Shown here one piece after another: positions 24,312-30,805 of a stretch of 30,843 nt of DNA. Every line of letters begins with the position of its first letter. Positions within the stretch are counted from its first letter, which is position 1. Source of the DNA: an uncultured Anaeroplasmataceae bacterium (lineage in GTDB: Bacteria; Bacillota_I; Bacilli_A; Acholeplasmatales; Anaeroplasmataceae); assembly GCA_934229785.1 (NCBI GenBank), contig CAKQEA010000022.1, forward strand, positions 1 through 30,843. The letters are read 5' to 3'. The position numbers and the translations under genes are program-made. The notes beneath the pieces were generated by a model, which was not told where the DNA came from, ran no database searches, and saw only the letters and a list, made by a program, of their open reading frames with translations.

Positions 24312-24416
24312 AAAAGAGATTTAGCATCTGATAGAATCATTCCTTATTCAAACGCCATAGAATCAAATAATAAAATTATAGAAGAAATAATTGATTTTAA
24401 CAGATGCAAGTATTAA
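24312..24416 (+). pseudogene. Possible ISL3-type transposase fragment
   Basis: One frame reads SDRIIPYSNAIESNNKIIEEI before a stop. The PYSN-x-IE-x-NNKI pattern resembles the conserved C-terminal PYSNG-IEG-NNKIK motif of ISL3-family transposases. Only about 20 residues fit and the surroundings are closed by stops, so at most this is a very old remnant. Confidence 0.3.
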
Positions 24417-25114
24417 CTGATAATGAATAATTAGCATCAATTTGCTTTATATTTTTTCAACATTTTTGAAAAGAAGTATCTATTACATGTTATAAAAAGC
24501 ACCTTAAAAATATGGAACAATCGTAAAAGAAGTGTAATAAATAAATTAATATAAATTATGAAGTTAAATCAATGTTTTTTAAAATATTTTTTATTAGTTA
24601 CAGTTAAGTAATTTTCACATAACTATTTTTTATTCAAATACAAAATAAAAAGTTATAAAGTTAAATTTAATGATATGTTTTGAAAAAATCAGTATTTGAA
24701 TATGCTTGCTTAACAAGAAAAGTTTTTGTTCGCCATAGAAATACAAAAGCATTTTCTAATTTTATTAAATGTCATTACAAATAGATTGTATAAACAAATA
24801 TTTAGGTTAAAAAAATCAACGAACCATCACTAACAGTTTTGAAGACCTACACAGAGGGTAAATCTTATTAATTGATAAATTATCATTTTAAATTGAATTA
24901 ACGATACCTATAAAAATAATAGTAACCTTAAAATAATTATTTGTTGATGATACGTCTATAATAGTACAAATGCCATATAAGCTGTCAAATTTAAATCAAA
25001 ATTAAAACACTATTAAGAAAAAATAAAAACATAAAACAAAAAGAAGTGTATCAATAATTTAAAAATGAAAGCTTAAATCTTAAGAGAATAAGAAGTAAAA
25101 ATTTCAAATCTAAC

Positions 25115-25131
25115 CTAGTATTTTATACTAG
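25115..25131. repeat. 17-bp palindrome CTAGT-N7-ACTAG, copy 2
   Basis: CTAGTAT (25115-25121), spacer TTT, ATACTAG (25125-25131): perfect 7-bp arms, same geometry as copy 1. A near copy (CTAGT-N7-ACAAG, one mismatch) lies at 25292-25308. Confidence 0.7.
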
Positions 25132-25795
25132 TTTAAATAATTTTATTTCTTTCATTTTTTAGTTTTGTAAAATACTAAATATTTTTTTCATTAAATAAAA
25201 ATAATAAAAAAAGTAATATAAATCTAGATATAACAACCAAAAAAATGCTTGCCGACAACTAGATAACATAAATAAAAATTTTGAAATAAATCTAGTTTTT
25301 GAAACAAGACGTTTTATTTTTGCACATTACTTTAAAATATATTTATCTTTAATAAATAACATTTCAGATAATTAAGCATTAAAAAAAGATCATTTAAATA
25401 ATAGTTAATGAAATTTAAAATAAGTACCAATATAAAATTAAAGAAAAAATTATAAAAGTAATTTTAAAATCAACATGACAATCATTTGGACACGATGAGT
25501 ATATTTTAAAGCTAAGTAAAACTAAATAAACTAGTTCATTTTCGGAGTTGTGAACATGTTTTTAAGTTTTTTTAACATTTTCAGATGTTTTTCTTTTAAA
25601 ATGTTGTTTTTTTGAACGCATCCCTAGGCGTCTATAATCAATCGACAATTTACGATCAAGACAATCGTCAATCTCAAGCTTTAAAATCGAGTTTTTTTAT
25701 TTTTTTCGACCCATTTTTCAAGATAGCAGGAAGGGTGTGTAAAGTGTGTTATTCACACAAACAAATAAAATCGCATTACTGCAACATTTATTATT

Positions 25796-25823
25796 GGTTT
25801 ACATAATATATATTATGATAACT
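25796..25823 (-). other. dif: Probable dif site (XerCD recombination)
   Basis: On the minus strand this 28-mer has left arm AGTTATCATAA, a 6-bp centre TATATA and right arm TTATGTAAACC. The right arm and centre match the B. subtilis dif sequence, as I recall it, over 18 consecutive bases; in total 22 of 28 positions agree. The differences sit in the XerC-side arm, which is the variable one among species. Location supports it: a gene desert, genes converging from both sides, a change in strand composition, and xerD 4.6 kb away. Recombination here by XerC/XerD would resolve chromosome dimers before division. Confidence 0.82.
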
Positions 25824-25965
25824 TATTAATATTTTTGAATACCTTTAAAATAGCTCTGAAAAGAAGTTTAAATCATACTTTGACTATCTAAATTTGCATT
25901 TTTTGACCTTGTTCTTCTTCTTAAACCTGTTCATATTTAAATGATTGAATATGTTTAGCACATTT

Positions 25966-26103
25966 TTATAATTTGATTGACAAATCGAAAAATCGTTTTA
26001 CAGACATTTGTCTTCTTCGACCATTATTTTTCTCCTTTTCAGGAAGCGACTGCGGAAATGATATATATTTCACACTTCAAAAATAAATCGAATTTAAGTC
26101 CAT
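25966..26103 (-). pseudogene. Decayed small gene right of dif
   Basis: On the minus strand AAGGAG followed by an ATG (26103) opens a frame of 45 codons to a TAA, interrupted by one TGA at codon 9. Its later part reads PQSLPEKEKNNGRRRQMSVK and a short hydrophobic/basic tail. A second ribosome-binding-site-like AAGGAGAAAAATAATG starts another frame at 26024 that also hits a stop after eight codons. This looks like a gene in erosion rather than random DNA, but no family is recognisable. Confidence 0.28.
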
Positions 26104-26280
26104 TCTACTACTCCTTCTTTCACGTTCAACATCTATAACTCATTCATCATACACATTTTTAAGTTATTTTTACGAAGTTGGTTCCTTAAGTAAAGCCGTA
26201 TTTATCCTTTTAATTCTTCTTTGCTTTCATATTTTCAGCCCCATTTTCTATTTCTATTAAAAGTATATTTACTAAATAGC

Positions 26281-26300
26281 CATTATTTATGTTCATTTAA
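26281..26300. repeat. CATTATTTATGTT-type direct repeat, left copy
   Basis: Twenty bases (26281-26300) match 27727-27746 at 19 positions; a shorter third copy (CATTATTTATGTCTAA) is at 26485-26500. The copies flank the Fic-like gene on both sides. Confidence 0.5.
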
Positions 26301-26436
26301 TAAATTTGTATATTTTTTGTTATTTTTTTATTTTTAGTTATTAGTTTAAATGTCTATTTACTTTGTCAAAGCTGATATATAACCATTATATCAATTTGTT
26401 GATACTCCAATATTTTGGACACATTAATGAAAATAA

Positions 26437-26466
26437 AAAAGATGCCTAATTAATTAAACATCTTTT
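26437..26466 (-). terminator. Second hairpin downstream of the Fic-like gene
   Basis: AAAAGATG (26437-26444) and CATCTTTT (26459-26466). On the minus strand it is followed by TTTTTTATTTT, so it can back up the terminator at 26500-26528. Confidence 0.55.
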
Positions 26467-26499
26467 ATCTATTTTATTAATATACATTATTTATGTCTA

Positions 26500-26528
26500 A
26501 AATAAAAAAGGAAGATTACTCTTCCTTT
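26500..26528 (-). terminator. Terminator of the Fic-like gene
   Basis: On the minus strand AAAGGAAGA (26528-26520), loop GTAA, TCTTCCTTT (26515-26507), then TTTATTTT. The hairpin overlaps the final codons and the stop codon of the gene. Confidence 0.75.
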
Positions 26529-27607
26529 TCATTATCCTTCATTAATATGTCGAATAACGTTAATTGTTTCATACGATTACTCATCATTTCTTCAGGTACT
26601 AATCTTACCCATGTCGCCGATCTACCAGTTCCATTTGGTCTGATTTTATTCTGATTTTTTAAGCTTACAAGGGCTCTATTTATTGTAGAATCTGATAAAC
26701 TTGGATGAGCATTTTTAATTTGTTCTTTAGTGAATACTTCACCAAGTTTTAAAATTGTAGCTTCAACATTGTCAATTTTTCTTATTTTTTTATCAAAATT
26801 ATAGTTTTCAGTCATGGCTTCAACACTATCATATGCTTCAATCATCACCTGAATTGTAAGCCTGTTTAAAGGTGCTATTTGTGAGAATCCTTGTTCCCAA
26901 TTATATCCTGCTTGGACTGTAGTTGTATCAAATTGTTGTTTTTTCTCGAAATACATTTGAAAAAAGCTCACATATTTAAAAACATTAAATCTTTCTCTAA
27001 ATAACAGACAATACATAATCAATAATGCGATAAATTCATTGTTAGATGTATATAGATCAAGATGTAAAATATCAACATAAAAATTAGTTATTAATTGAGT
27101 TGGTTCAATGCTTTTTTCAGTTAATAGTTTTCTATATAGATTCAACTCTTCATCAAGCTTTTTTCTCTTTGTTACCCTTTTTTTCTCTTCTAAAAGATTC
27201 TCTCTATATTTAACTATTTCATAGCTAAAATCAATTTCCATGACCTCGTTAAATATTCTTTTTGCTAAATATAAGAATTCATTTGATGTAAGTTCTATCT
27301 CATCACCCTTTTCCTGGATAAGGGTGAAAACCTCCTTTAAATTAGCTAAAACACGTTCATCCTTTGTTCTAGGATTAGCATTTTTTCTAATGATTAATCT
27401 TGTTCTATTTTCAGTTACATTTAAATTCAATATCTTTCCGACATAGAATGTATCTCTTTCAACAGTACGCTTAACAATACCATTCATCTCACTTTTTAAG
27501 ACATCCTCATAATAAAAATCTTTTCCCTTATAACGATATAAAGTTGTTAGGTCCATTACTAAATCAGCTGGATATGATAATCTTTCTAGGTTACTTAAGC
27601 ACTTCAT
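26516..27607 (-). CDS. Fic-like protein with degenerate motif and wHTH
   Basis: A 363-aa cytoplasmic protein. Its layout follows Fic proteins: an N-terminal part with a KSEMNGI segment at the place of the usual SS-IEG motif, a helical core, and FNVFKYVSFFQMYFEKKQQFD followed by GYNWEQGFSQIAPL, which matches the post-Fic-motif helices (KYIS-EK, GWHE). Where HPFxxGNGR should be, residues 182-192 read HLDLYTSNNEF, keeping only the His, so AMP-transfer activity is unlikely. A C-terminal winged helix (about 279-337, KLGEVFTKEQIKNAHPSLSDSTINRALVSL) suggests DNA binding. The start is the ATG at 27607, four bases after GGAGGG; the longer frame from 27631 begins inside the -10 element. Fic relationship is my reading, moderately sure. 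Confidence 0.7.
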   Translation of the reverse strand: MKCLSNLERLSYPADLVMDLTTLYRYKGKDFYYEDVLKSEMNGIVKRTVERDTFYVGKILNLNVTENRTRLIIRKNANPRTKDERVLANLKEVFTLIQEKGDEIELTSNEFLYLAKRIFNEVMEIDFSYEIVKYRENLLEEKKRVTKRKKLDEELNLYRKLLTEKSIEPTQLITNFYVDILHLDLYTSNNEFIALLIMYCLLFRERFNVFKYVSFFQMYFEKKQQFDTTTVQAGYNWEQGFSQIAPLNRLTIQVMIEAYDSVEAMTENYNFDKKIRKIDNVEATILKLGEVFTKEQIKNAHPSLSDSTINRALVSLKNQNKIRPNGTGRSATWVRLVPEEMMSNRMKQLTLFDILMKDNEKEE

Positions 27608-27630
27608 AATACCCTCCATAAACATATTCA

Positions 27631-27659
27631 ATTATATCAAAATGAACATGTTTTTTCAA
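27631..27659 (-). promoter_or_regulatory. SigA promoter of the Fic-like gene
   Basis: On the minus strand TTGAAA (27659-27654), 17-nt spacer, TATAAT (27636-27631). The leader is only about 17 nt, which fixes the start codon at 27607. Confidence 0.75.
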
Positions 27660-27695
27660 CAGCTTATTTAAATAAATTTATTCTTTTTATCATTT

Positions 27696-27723
27696 TTGAT
27701 GTAGTTTATTATATTTTTATAAT
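27696..27723 (+). promoter_or_regulatory. Candidate + promoter for a short transcript
   Basis: TTGATG (27696-27701), 16-nt spacer, TATAAT (27718-27723). It points at the bidirectional hairpin 27766-27811, so a small RNA of about 80 nt could be made; there is no ORF in between. Confidence 0.35.
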
Positions 27724-27726
27724 AGA

Positions 27727-27746
27727 CATTATTTATGTTTATTTAA
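27727..27746. repeat. CATTATTTATGTT-type direct repeat, right copy
   Basis: It differs from 26281-26300 at one of 20 positions. It lies upstream of the Fic-like gene and overlaps the predicted start of the + transcript. Confidence 0.5.
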
Positions 27747-27765
27747 ACATCATTTATAAAAAAAA

Positions 27766-27811
27766 AGCATGTCATTTTAAAGTCAATCTTTAATATTATG
27801 ACACGCTTTTT
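27766..27811 (-). terminator. Terminator of the nucleoside kinase gene
   Basis: AGCATGTCAT (27766-27775) pairs with ATGACACGCT (27798-27807), with an inner TTAA-AG/CTTTAA helix. Long T-tracts lie on both sides (A-run at 27757-27765 on +), so it is bidirectional; the kinase stop codon is nine bases upstream on the minus strand. Confidence 0.8.
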
Positions 27812-27816
27812 CATCT

Positions 27817-29463
27817 TTATTTTTTATCTTCAGTATAAAATATCGATTCACCAATAAACTCTCTTAATATTGAATTACAAGGTACCCATTTATCTGTTAT
27901 AGTTTCAAAGTACTTTAAAAACTTTAATAGCCTATTAGCCGTAATGAAATATTGACTATCTGAATCAATTTGTTCAAGTAATGGTATTGCATATTTTTTC
28001 ATAACACAAAGCTCATAGCTAAGTTCAGAATTGAACACAAAATCAGCATCGTTTTGGAACGGATAAATCCATCTAAACTCTCCATTTCTAACCGAATTCC
28101 ACATTTTTAATGTTCCTTCACAGCCAGTTCCTCTGAAATTATAATCACGTACCATACGTCTAACAAGTCGTATATCAGAGATTGAAATTGGATTATGGTC
28201 ATCAATTCTACATTGCGCTAATGGTGCAATATAAATTTTAAACTTATATTCTGTAGCAATAGATGGTGTTAAATCGTTATTTAAAGCATGAATCCCCTCT
28301 ATTAAAATAGGCTGATTATGCTTTAATTTAACAGGAGGTTCATATGTTCTACTTCTTGTTTTAAAATCATAAATAGGAAGTCTAACTTCTTCTCCCTGAA
28401 TAAGTCTAAATATACAATCATTAAAAGCTTTTCTATTAAGTGCATCTATATGCTCAAAATCAGGGTTACCAAATTCATCACGTGGAGCAAGTTCAGGATC
28501 AGCATAAAAGTTATCAATGCTAATCATTAATGGATTAATTCCTCGGCTCTTCAATTCAATTCTTAATCTATTAGTAAATGTAGTTTTACCACTTGATGAT
28601 GGACCAGCAACACAAATAAGCTTAATATTATTAATATTTTTTTCAATTTTATCACCAAGAGCTGCAAGCTGCCTATTATGTCTCGCTTCACATAAATTAA
28701 TAAATTCTAAGGCATTACCAGACTCAATAATTTCATTTATATTGGCAATTGAATTGCTTCTAGAAATATCAGCCCAACGATTTGCCTCCTTAAGTGTATC
28801 TCTAAACACTCTCTCATCTAAAAATGGAGGTATTTCACCATTATTTTCACTTCTAGGATATCTAACTAAAAAGCCCGGAGCATATAACTTCAATTCAAAT
28901 TTTTTTAAATATCCAGTAGATGGAAGCATATAGCCAAACATATAATTTTTATATCCGCTACATTCATACATATGAACAGTATTTTCTTTACGATATTTTA
29001 ATATTTTGGTTTTATCAGTTAAACCACATGACTGATAATATTCAATAGCTTTTTCCTTTGTAATTGAATATCTCTTAATTGGTAAATCAGAAGCTACCAA
29101 TTCATCAACTCTTTTTTTGATTAAATTAAAATCTTCTTGAAATAAAGCATGCCCTAAATTCGACACATTGACAAAAATAGTTCTTGAAATACTATAATTA
29201 AATATTACCCTTGCCTTAGGAAAAACATCCTTAATAGCCATTAAAATGACATATCTTAATGTTGCTTGATACATACGACAAACATCAGAATCTTTTAGAT
29301 CAAGCATTTCAATTACAGAGTCAGAACTCACTACATAATCTAACTCTCTCAGCCTATTATTAACCTTTGCAGCATAATAGACATAATTTTTGTTGTCATA
29401 CAAATCTACAATCTTTGTAGGTTTATCGACATTTTTCTCAATATCATTGATAATTATATGCAT
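27817..29463 (-). CDS. Nucleoside (uridine-type) kinase with TGS/ThrRS-like N-terminus
   Basis: A 548-aa cytoplasmic protein in three parts. Residues 1-65 resemble a TGS domain (HIIINDIEKNVDKPTKIVDL), about 65-265 resemble the second additional (SAD) domain of threonyl-tRNA synthetase, and about 280-490 form a PRK/uridine-kinase P-loop domain. The kinase part has CVAGPSSSGKTTFTNRL (Walker A), SIDNFYADPELAPRDEFGNPDFEHIDALN (acceptor-site region) and ILIEGIHALN (Walker B). This architecture is known in Bacillota as a nucleoside kinase; phosphorylation of uridine/cytidine is likely but unproven. The start is placed at the ATG at 29463, about ten bases from AAAGGA; a GTG three codons earlier is only two to three bases from that site. 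Confidence 0.93.
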   Translation of the reverse strand: MHIIINDIEKNVDKPTKIVDLYDNKNYVYYAAKVNNRLRELDYVVSSDSVIEMLDLKDSDVCRMYQATLRYVILMAIKDVFPKARVIFNYSISRTIFVNVSNLGHALFQEDFNLIKKRVDELVASDLPIKRYSITKEKAIEYYQSCGLTDKTKILKYRKENTVHMYECSGYKNYMFGYMLPSTGYLKKFELKLYAPGFLVRYPRSENNGEIPPFLDERVFRDTLKEANRWADISRSNSIANINEIIESGNALEFINLCEARHNRQLAALGDKIEKNINNIKLICVAGPSSSGKTTFTNRLRIELKSRGINPLMISIDNFYADPELAPRDEFGNPDFEHIDALNRKAFNDCIFRLIQGEEVRLPIYDFKTRSRTYEPPVKLKHNQPILIEGIHALNNDLTPSIATEYKFKIYIAPLAQCRIDDHNPISISDIRLVRRMVRDYNFRGTGCEGTLKMWNSVRNGEFRWIYPFQNDADFVFNSELSYELCVMKKYAIPLLEQIDSDSQYFITANRLLKFLKYFETITDKWVPCNSILREFIGESIFYTEDKK

Positions 29464-29541
29464 ATTTTTCACATTCCTTTCATTTTATATATCATTTGCA
29501 TTTATTTAAAATAAATAACATATAATTATTTTCATTATTAT

Positions 29542-29579
29542 ATTTGTTTTTCAAAACTAGATATCTTTTGAAATATTTT
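29542..29579. repeat. 110-bp-spaced repeat, copy 1
   Basis: A 38-bp unit containing AACTAG (29555-29560) and TTTTGAAATATTTT; identical to copy 2 at 35 of 38 positions. Confidence 0.75.
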
Positions 29580-29651
29580 ATTATATACCTAGTTTACATA
29601 AATAAACTTCAATGTTATCGAAATAATATTTTATTTTTTCGACACAAAAAC

Positions 29652-29689
29652 ATTTGTTTTTAAAAACTAGTTATTTTTTGAAATATTTT
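29652..29689. repeat. 110-bp-spaced repeat, copy 2
   Basis: A 38-bp unit beginning exactly 110 bp after copy 1; three substitutions, all outside the TTTTGAAATATTTT block. Confidence 0.75.
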
Positions 29690-29764
29690 CTGAATCGTCA
29701 TATTGTGAATTACTATATATCATATTTCTAATAGACAGGTAATCAAATTCAAGCAAACCGTCAT

Positions 29765-29781
29765 CTAGTATTGTTAACTAG
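29765..29781. repeat. 17-bp palindrome CTAGT-N7-ACTAG, copy 3
   Basis: CTAGT (29765-29769), ATTGTTA, ACTAG (29777-29781). The arms are 5 bp here, but total length and spacing equal copies 1 and 2. It overlaps the start of the third 110-bp-spaced repeat. Confidence 0.55.
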
Positions 29782-29800
29782 ATTACTTTTGAAATATTTT
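29776..29800. repeat. 110-bp-spaced repeat, copy 3 (core only)
   Basis: The 25-bp core (AACTAG to TTTTGAAATATTTT) matches copy 1 at 23 of 25 positions, 111 bp after copy 2; the ATTTGTTTTT left part is replaced by the palindrome. Confidence 0.7.
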
Positions 29801-29804
29801 TTGA

Positions 29805-29835
29805 GGAAAAATAAAGCAGGAGTTTACTCCCGCTT
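29805..29835 (-). terminator. Terminator of the S26-like gene
   Basis: On the minus strand GCGGGAG (29833-29827), loop TAAA, CTCCTGC (29822-29816), then TTTATTTTT. Confidence 0.78.
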
Positions 29836-29840
29836 ATAAA

Positions 29841-30563
29841 TTATTTATCTTCTTCACTTACTCTTTGAAACTGATTTAATGACTCTGAGTTAACTTCATT
29901 ATCTTGTTCTTTACTATTTTGATCTCCCTGCGACATAGCATCACGAAGCTCTTGCACTAACACATCAGGATTTAAGAAGCTTGAAAGTTCTGAATCTAGA
30001 TCAATTGAAGTATTAATTTGTTGTGTATTATTTGTAAATACTGTTTTATTTTCTACTGCCTGTTGAGCCAATTCAAGAGATTCATTATTTAAATCACTTT
30101 CATATGTTGAAATTCTATTACCTAATCTAATTTTACATAATGCCACCTTTTTAAATGTATACAACTTTTTCTTAGGTGTTAAAGAGAAGCTTAAGCTCTT
30201 ATTTTTTCTTTCACGAGATAAAACCTTTGCGACAACATCGGATTTTTGAATTACATGATATTCATGCTCATTGTCTCCAGCAACATAAATACCATTGTCT
30301 TTAAATTTTATTATTCTTCTCAAAAAATATTCATCATGCGTTTGATACAAAACAAAATCCTTCTTATTAAGTTTCGATGGAGCTCTAAGCCTTATTAAAT
30401 CGCCTTTTTTAAAAATAGGATAATTTATTTCATCATCTATTTTTAAATTGCCAATTAACCCAGCTTCTACCCTTTCTACTGCCACTGGCATTGAATAGAT
30501 ATCAACCTCATCTTCATTCTTTATATCTTCATTGGTATTCAATTTCTTATCATATTTTTTCAT
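29841..30563 (-). CDS. S26/LexA-fold protein lacking catalytic residues
   Basis: A 240-aa soluble protein with no membrane segment or signal peptide. Residues about 45-118 follow the S24/S26 peptidase fold: YPIFKKGDLIRLRAPSKL (the place of SMxPTxxxGD), then FLRRIIKFKDNGIYVAGDNE (the place of the KR-I/V strand and GDN loop). Asn replaces the nucleophilic Ser region and Arg replaces the catalytic Lys, so proteolysis is not expected. The C-terminal half (160-240) is acidic and rich in Asn, Gln, Ser and Glu, probably disordered. AGGGTGA precedes the ATG. Last gene before the right edge; function unknown, possibly a binding protein derived from a signal-peptidase or repressor C-terminal domain. 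Confidence 0.72.
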   Translation of the reverse strand: MKKYDKKLNTNEDIKNEDEVDIYSMPVAVERVEAGLIGNLKIDDEINYPIFKKGDLIRLRAPSKLNKKDFVLYQTHDEYFLRRIIKFKDNGIYVAGDNEHEYHVIQKSDVVAKVLSRERKNKSLSFSLTPKKKLYTFKKVALCKIRLGNRISTYESDLNNESLELAQQAVENKTVFTNNTQQINTSIDLDSELSSFLNPDVLVQELRDAMSQGDQNSKEQDNEVNSESLNQFQRVSEEDK

Positions 30564-30601
30564 AGAAATTTCACCCTACTCTTGTATCGAACGTTTATTA
30601 T

Positions 30602-30630
30602 ATTATACATTATTTATTTGTTATATTCAA
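30602..30630 (-). promoter_or_regulatory. SigA promoter of the S26-like gene
   Basis: On the minus strand TTGAAT (30630-30625), 17-nt spacer, TATAAT (30607-30602), 39 bases before the ATG. Confidence 0.7.
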
Positions 30631-30805
30631 GAATTTGAATTTTATTCAAAATTTATTTAAAAAATTCAATTACAAAATTATATGATATTTTGAAATGTTT
30701 ATTTTAGATGTAAGTCTAAATTAATATCTTTCGAAACTTTAATTTTAAGGCAAAATAAAGTAAGCAGGTTTTCGACACTTAAATTAAACATAAACTTAAA
30801 TTTTG

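Larger units (their letters stand above)
23580..26430. other. Gene-free, AT-rich replication-terminus region
   Basis: About 2.85 kb without an intact gene: all six frames are broken every few dozen codons. By eye it is more AT-rich than the flanks. From 23.6 to about 25.5 kb the + strand is A-rich with C above G; from about 25.5 to 26.4 kb it is T-rich with frequent CTT. It holds a dif-like site, two CTAGT-N7-ACTAG palindromes, a short transposase-like fragment and a decayed minus-strand ORF. The flanking genes converge on it. I interpret it as the chromosome terminus. Confidence 0.6.
29473..29840. other. Intergenic region with periodic repeats
   Basis: About 370 bp upstream of the nucleoside kinase without an ORF. 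It contains three copies of a repeat spaced 110 and 111 bp, the third CTAGT-N7-ACTAG palindrome, and at its right end the terminator of the S26-like gene. A kinase promoter is not obvious; TTGAAA (29554-29549, minus) with AATAAT 18 nt further is a candidate. Confidence 0.6.

Noticed and set aside
25612..25806. 64-codon + frame just before dif
   Set aside because: It starts at TTG, has no ribosome binding site, has odd composition and ends inside the dif-like site; no protein features.
23580..26430. AT-rich region as a replication origin
   Set aside because: No cluster of TTATCCACA boxes and no dnaA/dnaN nearby. Single DnaA-box-like words (TTATTCACA near 25750, TGTGGATAA near 220) are isolated. 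Gene orientation converges here, as expected for a terminus.
28517..28933. 138-codon + frame over the nucleoside kinase
   Set aside because: Antisense shadow of the kinase gene, which has clear motifs.
29542..29800. Triple repeat as a CRISPR remnant
   Set aside because: The period of 110 bp is too long and the units are imperfect; no cas genes nearby.
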